A stretch of 64,000 nt of DNA from Chelydra serpentina. Taxonomy: Eukaryota > Chordata > Testudines > Chelydridae. Location of the stretch: positions 19,999,501 to 20,063,500 of the forward strand of contig JBAIAC010000006.1 of assembly GCA_037349315.1 (NCBI GenBank), read 5' to 3'. Shown in pieces: positions 1 through 11,579 of the stretch; within the stretch, counting starts at the first letter, position 1, and every line of letters starts with the position of its first letter. The notes under the pieces were generated by a model. It was not told where the DNA came from, made no database searches, and saw nothing but the letters and a program-made list of their open reading frames with translations. The translations under genes were made by a program, and so were the position numbers.

Positions 1-919
1 GCCAGTAAAGCATAGCAGGCACACACTGTGATTCAGCCATTCCTCCTTCCTGCCCTTTCTTACCTTAACATCTGTACTTGGCGATTTGGGGAGGGTGGCA
101 TAGAACTAGCTATGGTATCTCTGGGCCCATTAGGGACTCCTCACCATTGGGGGTAACCCCAGCAGAAAACTTTAGGGATGGAGTAGGCCAGAGAATCTGT
201 AGGAATGTCACTGCTATGCAAAGCTAATGTAAACTGTTTGAATGCTGTGCCTCGCTTTCTAGAGGATGTAATGGCTAAGGGATCAATCTTAGTTGGAAAA
301 AATTAGGCCTTTTTGATGTAAAGAAACCAAACAAAAACACCTGCATAAAATTACACACACACACACACACACACACACTCTGCAATGCACTCAATTTATC
401 ATCACTGTGTGTAGGCTGCACTGAGGAGAGCTTTCCAAACGCTGTACTTGCTGTGGAATGTAGTCATTCTTCATTATATTCTTCAGGGCATAAGTACTTC
501 TAAACCCAAAGTGTTTCGCAGCATATTTTAAATAACCAGTCATCATACAAAATGTTCTCAGTGTCTCCAGTGTTTCTGCATGCACGCTACTTATACAAGA
601 AAAAAGATACACAATAATAGTAAAGATAACCATTTCAACCCCAAAGGCTACCTCAATACAACCTTCAATACACTCTAATATTTGATTCTAGTGGATTTTT
701 AGAGATGTATAAATGGGCTAGGAATAGAAAATCCATACTTTGAAAAGGCTTTTGCCCAGGATTATCCCTAGAGCTCCAAAATTGGCAAGGATAACGTGTT
801 GGGTACCAATCTAAGGTGCCCCGACTGGGAGAAAAGTATATGAGACAATAACATGGATTTCCAGCACTGAAATTAAAAACAGAAAACAGCATCTGCTTCC
901 TATTTTCTATTTTATAGTG
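1..919. other. Intergenic DNA, no gene recognised
   Basis: No exon-like reading frame, RNA gene or clear mobile element was recognised. The only structure seen is the CA microsatellite listed separately. Short open frames here have no recognisable domain. Confidence 0.5.
352..378. repeat. (CA)n microsatellite
   Basis: About 13 uninterrupted CA/AC dinucleotides follow an A-rich stretch. This is a simple repeat, likely length-polymorphic. Confidence 0.95.
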
Positions 920-1105
920 CCTGCAAGTGTACTAGGCACTTCATAGAAGACGCATGGAAAACAAATCCCTGCCTGAAGACTTAACAGTAAAATGATGGGC
1001 ATGATAGATCGAGTGAGCATCATACATAACATGCACCAAGAATAGTGTGCTAGATGCTTCACAGACAAATAAAAGATGCCTTTGAGGACCTTACTGTTTA
1101 AGATG
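920..1105. repeat. Degenerate SINE-like pair
   Basis: Two similar blocks about 110 bp apart share the order 'GTRCTAGRYRCTTCA ... ACTTAMYRGTWWAA'. This resembles the 'tgtgctaggcgctgtacaaacac' segment of old amniote MIR/CORE-type SINEs. Assignment is by motif only. Confidence 0.35.
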
Positions 1106-1108
1106 GAG

Positions 1109-1245
1109 AAAGTGTCAGAGGGGTAGCCGTGATAGTCTGGATCTGTAGAAGCGACAAAGAGTCCTGTGGCACCTTGAAAGCTTATGCTCCAATACGTCTG
1201 TTAGTCTATAAGGTGCCATAGGACTCTTTGTCGCTTCTATCCTGG
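1109..1245. repeat. Fold-back fragment of PLE 3' tail
   Basis: The left part (about 1115-1175) is an inverted copy of the family's 3' tail. It is followed by a direct copy that starts at GAAAGCTTATGC (about 1177) and runs to about 1243. Arms of about 31 bp, GTAGAAGCGACAAAGAGTCC onward, pair with two mismatches. It abuts the PLE coding remnant at 1246. The same architecture is seen at 45287-45483. Confidence 0.75.
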
Positions 1246-2063
1246 AAACAAATTCCCCACTCTCAAAGGCCTTGGGAGGCAGGCCAATCCTCGCTTACAG
1301 ACAGCCCCCCAACCTGAAGCAAATACTCACCAGCAACTACACACTACACCACAGAAAAACTAACACAGGAACCAATCCCTGTAACAAACCCGTTGCCTTC
1401 TCCGTCGCCATATCTACTCTAGCGACACCATTTTAGGACCCAACCACATCAGCCACACCATCGGGGCTCATTCATCTGCACATCTACTAATGTGATATAT
1501 GCTATCATGTGCCAGCAATGCCCCTCTGCCATGTACATTGGCCAATCTGGACAGTCTCTACGTAAAAGGATAAATGGACACAAATCAGACATCAGGAATG
1601 GTAACATACAAAAGCCAGTAGGAGAACACTTCAATCTCCCTGGACATTCAATAACAGATTTAAAAGTAGCTGTTGTTCAACAAAAAAACTTCAAAAACAG
1701 ACTTCAAAGAGAAACTGCAGAACTACAATTCATTTGCAAACTTAACACCATCAATTTGGGCTTGAATAGGGACTGGGAGTGGCTGGCTCACTACAAAAGC
1801 AATTTTCCCTCTCTTGGTATTGACATCTCCTCATCAGTTATTGGGAGTGGACCACATCCACCCTAACTGAATTGGCCTTCAACACTGGTTCTCCACTTGT
1901 AAGGTAACTCCCTTTTTTTCCATGTTCCAATATATATTTATGCCTGTATCTGTAATTTTCACTCCATGCATCTGAAGAACTGAGGTTTTTTACCCACGAA
2001 AGCTTATGCCCAAATAAATCTGTAGTCTTTAAGGTGCCACTGGACTCCTCATTGTTTTTGCTT
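1246..2063 (+). mobile_element. Penelope-like retroelement, 3' part with GIY-YIG domain
   Basis: A decayed PLE fragment covering the linker after the reverse transcriptase, the GIY-YIG endonuclease domain and the 3' tail. Upstream of about 1450 the frame carries stops and shifts. From about 1456 to 1866 one frame is open. The 3' tail near 1974-2063 has the family's CCCACGAAAGCTTATG block and ends with AAGGTGCCACTGGACTCC. The upstream hammerhead-like half is damaged in this copy (CTGAAGAA, broken stem II). The reverse transcriptase itself is missing, so this copy cannot be autonomous. Confidence 0.85.
1477..1866 (+). pseudogene. GIY-YIG endonuclease domain of a PLE (remnant)
   Basis: In PLEs this domain nicks target DNA to prime reverse transcription. 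The open frame reads CTSTNVIYAIMCQQCPSAMY, then IGQSGQSLRKRINGHKSDIR, then a KPVGEHFN..GHS block. These match the family pattern: a Cys-containing lead-in, a VIYAI(M)C strand standing in for GIY, an MYIGQSG strand standing in for YIG, the downstream R..(I)NGH segment and the HFN..GH block. The frame stays open for 130 codons to a TAA at 1864-1866 after an LNRDWEWLAHY block. It is a fragment without the reverse transcriptase, so I treat it as a decaying copy. The same C-terminal block recurs in degraded form at 19785-19830. Confidence 0.85.
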
Positions 2064-2065
2064 GT

Positions 2066-2924
2066 TTTTGTGTTTCGTTACAAACTCAGACCAAGTTGAG
2101 CAAAATATTCACTAAAACTCTTGGACTTTTTGAGGGAATCTGGGCCCGGTTTTGAGTGAACCCTGGCTGATTTATGCTTTTAATTTTCACATGGTTTTGA
2201 TATGAAACCAGATAAAACTTGGCAGTTTTGACTGTGGTTCACTTTGAGATTTTGAGGATTTTTTGGACCTAAAACTCAAAGCAAAACTCATAGTCTGCAA
2301 ACCCATCCAGATACAAATAAAAGAAAACAGCCCCTCCATACAATGAAGCCATGGTGTTTTGTGTAGTTCTGAAGTACTGAGGGAATAATTCAATGGTACT
2401 GGCATCAGACACCATGGTGATGGACAACCTGATGAAAACCTAGAAGGATAGACAGAAGATTCGGGATTGCTGGGACAACACACATGAAAGAGTGACCTGT
2501 AAGGAAAGAAGAGACCAAACCTGAAGCAATATGAGTGAATTTGCTGCATATAGTAAGGTTACAATGACAAAGTAAGTTTGGAAAACCAGGCTGGCAATTT
2601 TGATGGTGGAAGCCAATGAAGATAATGGAGGAGGAGGAGGGTGATGTGGCCCTGACTCTAGGAGCAAGAGATTAGTGAGTAGATAGTCTAGAAGATCACA
2701 AAAGAAGGAACTGAAATGGTTAGAGAATAAGTCATTAATAGGGATTTCAGCTGAGACAGGGACTGGGTAGGGATAAATTCTAGTAAAGCTCCACTGACCA
2801 TGAAGGGAATATATTTTTCAAGCATGACTCCAAAGGTCTTAGCCATTCACAAAGCTGGTTCACTGTTCTACTTCAAATCCAGAGAACTTATAGTGTAAGG
2901 ATATAGAGTTTCCACATCCATGTA
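2066..2924. other. Intergenic DNA, nothing recognised
   Basis: Moderately AT-rich DNA without a recognisable coding domain or repeat. Purine-rich tracts near 2620-2640 (GGAGGAGGAGG) are low complexity. Confidence 0.4.
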
Positions 2925-3005
2925 AATGTTGGGTCTAATTTCCCTTTTAAAATCAATGGGAATCTTTCTACTGATTTCAATGGGCTTTGGATCAGATCTT
3001 TTGTC
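2925..3005. repeat. Palindromic repeat, CATTGACTTCAATG type
   Basis: The two halves (AAAATCAATGGGAATC and CTGATTTCAATGGGCTTT) and the flanking words place it in the widespread family of short fold-back repeats centred on CATTGAYTTCAATGG that recurs through this window. Strongly diverged. Confidence 0.45.
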
Positions 3006-3595
3006 CTCTTTGCTGTAATTGTCAGAAGGGTGCCATTGTATTGTCCCTTATTGGAGATGTTTTTGGTGCTCAATCTATCCACTATGATTTGGACTAAGAG
3101 TACTAACTAATTTCACACAGACCTCTGGGCAGCCTTTAGTGCTGCAGTGTTGTGCTTGCAACTCCTTAATATTAAAAAGGCTAGAAAGATAATTGCTGTA
3201 CAAGTGAAACTGGACAGAAAGTGCTTAGAGTAAAACAAAGCAATATTAATGTGTGTGGTTGTCCTATTCCTCGACATTTTGCCGGCCTCATGTATCATTG
3301 CAACATTCTAGGTAAGAAGTCACAGTTTTGACAATGGAATTTTCCATGTGTGGTAAACAATACATGATTGAGGAGATATGCTCAAGATCTGTCAGCATGC
3401 TAAAAATAGTTGCACATTGGTGTGAAAAAGGTCATTTCACAAAGCATGAATATCGCATATTTTGTTACCTGTTAAGAGTCTGTAAAATCTCATGAGAAAT
3501 AGTTGTATATTTTGGGGTTCATTGATGTGTATTGTTTGTATGTAAAATGTTTAAAATATTTTGCCTAGGCATAGCTCTTGTCGTTTTAGGCTCTC
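3006..3595. other. Intergenic DNA, nothing recognised
   Basis: AT-rich sequence with no gene or repeat that I could name. Confidence 0.4.
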
Positions 3596-4035
3596 AAACC
3601 ACATTATATACATTAGCTAAGCCTCACAACACCTGTGATGTAGGGATAACTACATTTACTGGTTATACTGAGGCACAGAAAGCTTAAGGCCCAGATTTTT
3701 AGAGGTATTTAGGAGTAGCTGTGCTCAGTGTTGCAATGCTAACTGATTTAGGAGCCTAAATATCATTATCAGATGGGATTTAGGCACTTAGAAGTCTAAA
3801 TTCGATCAACTGTCAATAGGATTATGGGTGCTAAGTGCCTAAATCCCTTTTGAAAAAGAGATCTAGGCTCCTAAATCAGGAGTTATAATGTTGAGTGCTG
3901 CATTGCCTAAACACTTTTAAAACTCTGGGCCTAAATCACTTGTCCAAGGTGGCCCTATGAGTCAGTGGCAAAGGAAAGAACAAACCACAAGAGTACTTAA
4001 TCACAGCCCCAGGTTGTAACCACTAGACCTTATTG
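3596..4035 (+). repeat. MIR/CORE-like SINE, split by a MITE
   Basis: The left part (to 3687) has the GAGGCACAGAAAGCTTAA segment. The right part (from 3932) has TCACTTGTCCAAGG, the AGTGGCA word and AACCACTAGACC near 4018. These are landmarks of MIR-type amniote SINEs. The halves join cleanly once the MITE at 3688-3931 is removed. Confidence 0.7.
3688..3931. mobile_element. Fold-back MITE, TAA target duplication (Harbinger-like)
   Basis: A 244-bp near-palindrome. The left arm starts GGCCCAGATTTTTAGAGG and the right arm ends TTAAAACTCTGGGCC. Internal blocks GATTTAGGAGCCTAAAT and CTAGGCTCCTAAATC also pair. It is flanked by TAA at 3685-3687 and 3932-3934. A 3-bp TAA/TTA duplication is the signature of PIF/Harbinger elements. 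No transposase is encoded. Confidence 0.8.
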
Positions 4036-4182
4036 CCTTTGAAATAAAGTTCAAGAGGAAGAGCTTTCTCTGCAAGAGAAAGTTCAACCCAGCCCTTCAC
4101 GGTCAGTGACAAGTAGCAGTCGCTGCTTCTACACTATGAAAAGCCAGAGTGTCAGCCCCTCCTTCCCCCGTTACTCATGTTA

Positions 4183-4250
4183 GTGAGCAGTTACTCACAT
4201 GACTAATCCCATTAATCTCAATGAGACTACTCATCTGAGTAACTGCTCAC
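4183..4250. repeat. Perfect-ended palindromic repeat
   Basis: A 68-bp inverted repeat with arms GTGAGCAGTTACTCA and TGAGTAACTGCTCAC, and a centre ATCCCATTAATCTCAATGAG. It belongs to the short palindromic family scattered in the window. Confidence 0.75.
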
Positions 4251-5157
4251 CAATGTGGCCTTAGTTATTTAAAAACACCAGGATATCTGTATAGATGAAA
4301 TTTATGGGAATGAAAGGGGAGAAACAAATTCCTCCTTATCTTCATTCTCATGCTCCCCATTCCTTCTCTTCCTTCACCTCTCCCCAACCCTACCCCATCT
4401 TGACTGGCCAGGAGAGGCAGCCCATCAGGGAGAGTGCACATTACATATACAACTTTAAGAGGTGTAACAGTGATCATGCTCCCCTTGAGTTCTGGGGAGT
4501 TCTGGGAAGAATGATGCCTTAGGGAGTTCCCACTGCAAGCAGCTTCACAACACCCCACTGTGGGCCAGTGCCCAAGAAATAGGCATGAACCATCTAGGTA
4601 TACAGGAAGGGTGCAAACACCTAAATACATGGGTATAAACAAAGTCCAGTGCAAATCAGACATTAAAAAAGTCAAATAAAAACATTTAAAACCTGCCTCC
4701 CAAATCTTTCCAGATGTTAAAATGAGTAAGCACTATTAGACCGTCTTTTTTATTAGTATTTGGCTTGGTGCTTGGATTAATTTTCATCTTTTCTCCCTTG
4801 TCCCCCTTGCCCAGGGTTCAGAGGTGGTCTCCAATGTGTTAATTTTAGCTTTTCTTTATAATGTAAACACACGCACTAAGGCATTCTCATTATAAAGTGA
4901 GTAAGATAAATGTAGCCCTGCTCAATTAAATCTGGAAGTTTTTACGTCTTAACAAAAAAAAGATGTTGTTCCATTTCATGTTGGCATCAATGGCAGCACT
5001 TGTGTGTAATATAATTAGCATTGGTAGCTGAAGTTCCCCACAGGGGGCTGATTCAAGACAGATGATGATAGAAATGGCACTAGACACCAAAAAATAAAAA
5101 GTAGAATGTGGCTTTTGGCACAAGGAATCTCATTTAGTAAGAGAATGTCCTCACTAC
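4251..5157. other. Intergenic DNA, nothing recognised
   Basis: Contains a pyrimidine-rich stretch (4330-4400) that produces short open frames without recognisable domains. Confidence 0.4.
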
Positions 5158-5662
5158 AGAGTTAACCCAGGCTCTTACTTGGGTGTCGCCTCTGAACCTG
5201 GCTTCCATGCACACCCACAAACCTCTGACCCACGTGTGGTGGTGCTTTCACCTCAAACTAGCTACCCTATTTGGGGCTAGAAGCTAAACCCCGAGTGCTA
5301 CTTTTACTCAGGGTAGTAACCCACCCACTTTGCAGTGAGTACACAGGCTAAAACATTTGAGTTCTAATAGTCCTTCAGTGCCCTCCTGCAGCTTCCCTGA
5401 GTGCTCAGAAGGACAGACAAATTCTCCCACAATTCACTGGGAAAGACTCATAAAGCATCTCGGCTTGCTACAGTGCTAAGAACCCTGGAATGTGCCCCCT
5501 GAAATCCTACCAATGTGCAGGAGAGAGTGGGCCACCACTGTGGACCCATTGGCTTGAGTGTGGCTTTGCAGTGTGACCGCTTACACACCAAGCTAATGAC
5601 CCTGCATGCTCATTCCTGTGTGCCAATTGCCCAAGTTAACCCTACAGTGAAGACATACTGTA
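5158..5662. mobile_element. Probable non-autonomous DNA transposon remnant
   Basis: The right end TAACCCTACAGTGAAGACAT and the left-end GTTAACCCAGGCTCTTACTT resemble the terminal words of turtle DNA-transposon relics, and no coding frame is maintained. TSDs could not be read, so the superfamily is left open. Confidence 0.35.
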
Positions 5663-6097
5663 AGGCAGAAAGTTCATTTCACAATGAATGGTCTCAGAAT
5701 TAAGTCTAATCTTTGGTCCTAACCCAGCAAAATGCTAAATCCAGACTTAAGTTTCAGCACATGAGTAGCTCCAGTGAAGTCACATACTTTGGTTCTTTGC
5801 TAGACCAGGGGTCTTCATTTAATAATCTGGAAATGGGATTAAACAACACTTTTTTTAAAAGCACAGATGATACTAAAAGTTGACCTATGATCATTCTGCA
5901 CATGAGTAATCCCATCAAGTTCAATGGTACAGCTTGTGTGAAGACTTTGATCATAGTTTGACCCTACAAGCAGAGGTAACCTATTTGAGGGGTTTCTCAG
6001 ATACCAGTGAAGTCACACACATAATGCAAAGGAATATAGAGATTAAAAGTGTGATCAGAAAAACAAATAAGGCTCAATTTGAAAAAAATGAGATGAA

Positions 6098-6215
6098 TAA
6101 ACCCAGAAGGGGCCATTATGATTATCTAGTCTGACCTCCTGCCTAACACAGGCCATAGAATTTCACCCCGTGGATCCTGCTTCAAATCCCTAACTTCTGA
6201 TTGACTAGAGCCTAT
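6098..6215 (-). mobile_element. CR1 LINE 3' fragment
   Basis: CCAGAAGGGGCCATTATGAT and GACCTCCTGCCTAACACAGG followed by CCATAGAA are the reverse complement of the CR1 3' region. The same words occur in better-preserved form at 37653-37930. Confidence 0.75.
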
Positions 6216-6304
6216 CTTTTGTCTTGATGATAAGAAGAAAAAGAAAAAGAAACTGATGATAGTCCATTTAACTAATGGATAGTTAGCTGATGCATTCTAA
6301 TAAT

Positions 6305-6520
6305 AGTTCTTTACTCTTTCATTCACTAATACCAAAGCATTTCACTAACATCAAATAACTAAGATTTCACATCTTTGTGAGATACTATTATAGCCATTTT
6401 ATAGATGGGTAAAATGAAGCCCAGAGCAGTTAAGTGACTTACTCATGGCCAAATGCAAGTAACTGGCAAAGCAAGGGATGGACCCAAGAATCCTGAATCT
6501 GAGTGCTGTGCTCTAACTAC
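6305..6520 (+). repeat. MIR-like SINE
   Basis: Landmarks in order: CATTTTATAGATGGGTAAAA, CAGTTAAGTGACTTACTCATG, and a CTGAATCTGAGTGCTGTGCTC end. Old and diverged. Confidence 0.7.
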
Positions 6521-6529
6521 TAAAATAAT

Positions 6530-6690
6530 CATAATGAATAATAAATAATAACTTGTATTTACGTAACACTTTTCAGCTATAGATCTCAAAGTGTTTTACA
6601 CAGGAGGAAAATATCATCCTCATTTAACAGATAGAGAAACTGAGGTACGGGTAAGTGATGCGACTTCCCCAAGGTCGTCCAACAGATTTC
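6530..6690 (+). repeat. MIR/CORE-like SINE, second copy
   Basis: AATAACTTGTATTTACGTAA, then ATAGATCTCAAAGTGTTTTAC and GAGAAACTGAGGTACGGG, then GCGACTTCCCCAAGGTCGT. This is the amniote SINE that normally reads 'cacttttcatc..tagatctcaaagcactttacaaagg'. It follows the copy at 6305-6520 head to tail. Confidence 0.7.
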
Positions 6691-6752
6691 TTTCTTATTT
6701 TCAGTACTGAAAGTACTGAAGCACACGGTAAAAAAAAAAAAGAGCTTTGACA

Positions 6753-6831
6753 ATTGAACTAAAAGGTGTGACCATAGATCTGGCTATATTTATATTGAAC
6801 TAAAAGGTGTGACCATAGATCTGGCTATATT
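6753..6831. repeat. Tandem duplication, 38-bp unit
   Basis: The block that starts ATTGAACTAAAAGGTGTGAC and ends TCTGGCTATATT occurs at 6753-6790 and identically at 6794-6831, separated by three bases (period 41). The identity indicates a recent duplication. Confidence 0.95.
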
Positions 6832-8944
6832 CTGCTGGAAACCATGTGCTGTCTAATGAAAGGTTTTCTGTTAAGATGGGCTTTTTTCCCATTCTAAAGG
6901 AACACATTTCTGGAAATAGAGGAAAAGTTGGGAACATGTATTTCCTTGAGGTTCTAAGTTATTGAATAAGGATTATGATATAACTTCCACCTGAGCAATT
7001 CTCATCACCATAGCAACTATACTCAGCCTTCTGCAAGCCACACTGGAGGGTTGGACTGGACTCTCCCCATGCTCAGAGTGGGTGAGTTGGCAAGAGAGTG
7101 GTATTATTAGCCAAGTTTGTCTCCTCACTGGCTCAACCATTGAAATCAAATATGCCAAGTAGTATTGCCTCTGGTGGCACTGCTCTAAGGTTCTTTGTCA
7201 GGCTATTGACTATGAGGTAGTGTCTCCAACTTTTGGATCAGGCCTGAGTAACACAAATTATTAATTGCCAATGTTGCTACAGTGATTAATGTTCATCAAG
7301 GAAAAGTGTTTTTCATATGAATTTGGCCAGACTGCTACAGAGATCTTGATTTGCTGCAGAGAAACATGGAAAAGCTTGGGAATCTGTAAGTCAGCCTAGT
7401 CCATGCCAGTGCTTGTGACAGCAATATCTACCTTTCAGCAAACACCATCAGAAACATTGCTGATAGACATCCTAGACTTAAATCTCTAATACTAATGGCC
7501 ATACCTATGCTGTTAGGTCACTTATTCCACGTTACAGATCTTCTGATTGAAAACTTTTCTTTTATTCAATCACAGTAAATTCTCCTTTATGTCTTTATTG
7601 GGTAGCATGGAGAGATTTCTACCTAGATCTTTATGATCACTACTGAAAGTGGGGAATTGTTTTGCCCTGGAAATATATCATTAATACGGTGCTTATGAAG
7701 CAAGTGTGATTTTTCACTCAGCAGCTTTAGCAGAGGAACTGCTTTGGAGTAGCTTGATGTAGCATCATGGATCAGCAATTGTACAATTTATAGTATAGTG
7801 TTGACTGTAGGGAGACAATTTATAATGCCTAGAAATGTCTCAAGTTAGATAGCTGAGTAAAGCAATCAAGAAGGTGCAGCTGGGTGAATATTTCAAGATA
7901 TTTTCCATAAATAGTCACTAGCATAAAACACCTGATTTCATTTTGCTGGTGTTCCTAGCCCTTTTTTTTTGTTTGCTTTCTATGGCTGTTCCAACAAATG
8001 AGTTTACCAGTAGGAGTGTGAATAGTAACAATAAATTTGAAGCAAATATTAGAGAATATTCCTTAAACAAATGAGTTGTGCTCATCCAGTCAGAGAACAG
8101 AAACAATACCATGTGACCTATATGTGCAATCAGAGCTAGCCAATCAGATTTCAAACACCCCCAAAATGTGTACTCTTCAGATTAATGTTTTAGGCTGTTT
8201 AAGTGACTGAAAACTTATTCTTTGCAAAGAGTATCACTGGCAAAATGTCCTGAAGAAAGATATTAGTCTGCATGAGGCCAAATCCTCATAACTTAAGCTC
8301 AAATGTGCTGTCTAGAAATATGACTTAAAATATAGGCAAGGATCTTCTATGGGAATGCCTTACATGCACATTGTGGCTGCAAATTGGCCTTTATGATAGG
8401 TGAAACACTTTGCTAGCAGAACATTTAGTCACCATTTTGCTAATTAAAAGCTTGCCCCAAAGACCACACCTAGTGCCAGTTTAGTTTCACTGTCACTCCC
8501 TCAGTCATGTTTTTCCTGTGCTCCTTTGTTATTTTAGTGATGGTGGCATAGTAAATTATAGTCCCAGTTGGATCTGAACTGATCCTCGTACTGGTCCCCA
8601 CAGGATTGCTAATGATTACACAGCTGCCCACTAGGCACTCTATAATGTAGACTCATGGGTCTTGCTCCAACCAAAGTTGCAATTAAGTTTATTTTCATTC
8701 AAAACAAAATATATTGGGATTATTGTCAGAGCAGCCCCAGAGGACTACATAGGGGGTCTAGTAAGCATTGGTAGGAATATTAGAAACCCTGAGGTTATTA
8801 GTACTGTTAGGGCAGCAGGATTTGTGGCCAGCAGAGGTGTAATTTACCTGTGCTGCCACCACACATTGGAGCAAAGCAATCAAGTAAGAGGGTCAGGGGA
8901 CTTTAATATAACACCAGTCAGGTGCAAGGCCCCATATCTATAGA
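6832..8944. other. Intergenic DNA, nothing recognised
   Basis: About 2.1 kb of AT-rich DNA without a gene or a repeat I could identify. A frame at 8662-8943 has no recognisable domain. Confidence 0.4.
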
Positions 8945-9022
8945 ACCGGATTTTCAGCTGCTGTAAATCAATGTAGTGCCATTGACTTCAATGCTGATTT
9001 AAATCAGCTGAGAATCTGGCCT
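8945..9022. repeat. Palindromic repeat, CATTGACTTCAATG centre
   Basis: ACCGGATTTTCAGCTGCTG pairs with CAGCTGAGAATCTGGCC across the centre GCCATTGACTTCAATGC. A clear member of the fold-back family. Confidence 0.8.
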
Positions 9023-10944
9023 GTATTCTTCATGGAATATGGCCTAGGCTCTGGAAAAACACAGCAGCAAAACTAGATTTTTATTTTTGCTTTGTGGGGA
9101 AGCTGGCATATGACATGTTTAGCCTAGCCGTACATCAGGAATCAACCCTACTTAGCAGTTTGAAGAGCAAGAATGTAGTTTAACATTTTTGGAAAACAGC
9201 CATCTCAAAATGACCGTGAAAAAGCCAGTATGATCCCACCAATAAACTTTAGCAAACCCAGAGAAAGCATTAGTAAAGTGCAACAAGTACAGATATGTAT
9301 TTGTAACTGAATATTAACCCGCCTCCACATAATGTGGATTATTTTGCCTGCAATTGAGGCTTGTATTTAATACATTTCTGTAAAATAGCAGTTCCCCCTT
9401 CATACAAAGAAGAATGATGTTTTATTAAAAAGGTTATATTGGGTTGTGCTCAAGTATGTGACATGAGAGCTAAATGCTTCTGTGGGTTAATGCCAAGATA
9501 CTACAGGGCGGAGAATGAGGGAGATGCTTAGACAAAGAGTATGTAAGCACTACTCACATATGGATATACTGGGTTAAAATCCTGTATTGGCTGCAAATAG
9601 CAATGGGCCCAAAATTCTTATGTGGAATGAAATCCAAATCTGAATATTCTCAAAGTTCAGGGAGTTTTTTGTCCAGGGTTTAGGCTCAGGTCCGTACATG
9701 GTCACCAGTGAATATGTCTTTGGTGGCATCATTTTAATCCTACCAAGTGGACATTTCCTCTCTGCCATTACTGCTCCCCATTCCCCCACAAAGCTATTAC
9801 ATCAAACAATTTTCTATGATTTCCCTTAGTGCCCTTCAGAAACTATATTATCCCGGCTGCATAGAACCTCAATACCTACCTCCCAGAGCAGAAGCTCAGG
9901 AGTTATAGATTTTTGGGGTGGATGAACTGGGGAGGGGGAATCAATTAATCCCTTCAACATATTTGTGTTGGTGCATGGCACAAGCCACAGTTGGATCTGA
10001 TTCCCAATCTGCCCTGCAGTCCAGAGCTGTTCAGAGCCTGTTTTTTGAGGTGGGCCTGACTCTATTTTTCCACGAGAGGAATTTATGGCCTCTAATCATA
10101 GTAGAGCTGGGAACTTTTTCTATATTTATTTATTTAAATTGTAACCATCAAAACAAATAAATCAGGATTACAGGATTAGTAAATCATTAGTAATCTTCTT
10201 CAGAACATGACACATCTCTTGATCCTGGCAATGGAATTTGATCATGTACCATTTTTTATCGCTAAAATGTTAAAGATTGAAAACTTACTTTCATTTTTTG
10301 TTCAAGGGAAATGCAATACAGGATCAGTGGGGGCCTTGCCTGATTGAGGTGGGTGATCATTTCTTTGCACCATTCCAACCTGCTGACATTAGTGCCTCAC
10401 TTTTACAAGCAGCAACCATTTTTTTACTTGAAAAAATGTTTAATTCAAATGGGATCACCTTACAGTCTGCCCTGAGTGAGAGTCAGCACAGAGCTGCACC
10501 ATCCCATTAGCAGCCTAAAGACTGAAATGTGACATAAACTGTCAGAATTCCCTTAATCCCCCTTACTCCTGGCTCAGAATAATTTACTTCACCCCTTTTT
10601 GGGAATCAGCTTATTGTCACTTATGGGCCTAGCCAATTACTCTGGCCTGCAAGTAGGGATGGGTGTAGCTGGGGCTCCTTCCGCTCCCCACCCATTTGCT
10701 CACAGTAGGTTGAATCAGGCAAATAACTCCTGCTCTTTCCCCCTCATCGCTGGAGTCACAATCTGAGTGAGGCTAAGTAGCGCAGTAAAGTGTGTATGTG
10801 GTGGTGGTATGTGTGGGCAGGCTTTATGCTGCATTACTCTTGTGCATGGCTGACTAAGGACTATATAAAACTATCCCACTGTGAGTGTCTATCATTGCCA
10901 CAAAGTATTTCTGCTTTTCTAGAAGCAGATTTATCATTTAAAAA
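9023..10944. other. Intergenic DNA, nothing recognised
   Basis: AT-rich, with no exon, RNA gene or named repeat visible. Several short open frames have no domain. Confidence 0.4.
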
Positions 10945-11100
10945 TAAAAATTCTAGTTGTTGTTATTTATTATTTGCCTTACCACAGTGTCTAGGAGCCC
11001 TCTAGCCATGGACCAAGACCCCTCTGTGCTAGATGCTGTACAAACACAGAACAAAAGGATGGCCCCTGCCCCAAACAGCTTGCAATCAAAGTAATGTGCA
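10945..11100 (+). repeat. MIR/CORE-like amniote SINE fragment
   Basis: TGTGCTAGATGCTGTACAAA followed by CACAGAACAAAAGGATGGCC and CTGCCCCAAACAGCTTGCAA. This is the standard central block of this SINE group, also seen at 23085-23180 and 36050-36262. Confidence 0.7.
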
Positions 11101-11579
11101 AGATAAAAGATAACAGCTGGAGACAGGCAGCGGAGTACAAGGAAACAGTGAGCAGTTACCTATTGTTTGAGAGCAGTAGCAGATAGAACGAAGACTGGCA
11201 CATCTCTAACCCTTAGTTTTCATTTGGGCAGCCTGTCAGGCTGCACAGGGGCTAATTTTGTGTCTAAATTTAAGTAAGCAAATGTACTGCTAGAGAGACA
11301 TTGAAATGGCTCTGTTTCTGGATCAGTAAATATGTTAGGCCATGCAGAGGACCAAGAGCCAAAAGGCTGTCTGTTGACTTCTTGAATGGAAATACATACT
11401 GGTGGTTACAGAGCTTTTTACTCCAGGATACCAACAAGGGTGTACATAGTATAGCTTTCTAGTTTTAACGCTTGCACACAGATTACAGTATAAATTAAAA
11501 ACAATAGTTGGCCAGCTCACACAAGCATAGCTATCCCACAGCTTCAGTGCAAGTGAGAGGCGTTAGTTGGGAGAAATGT

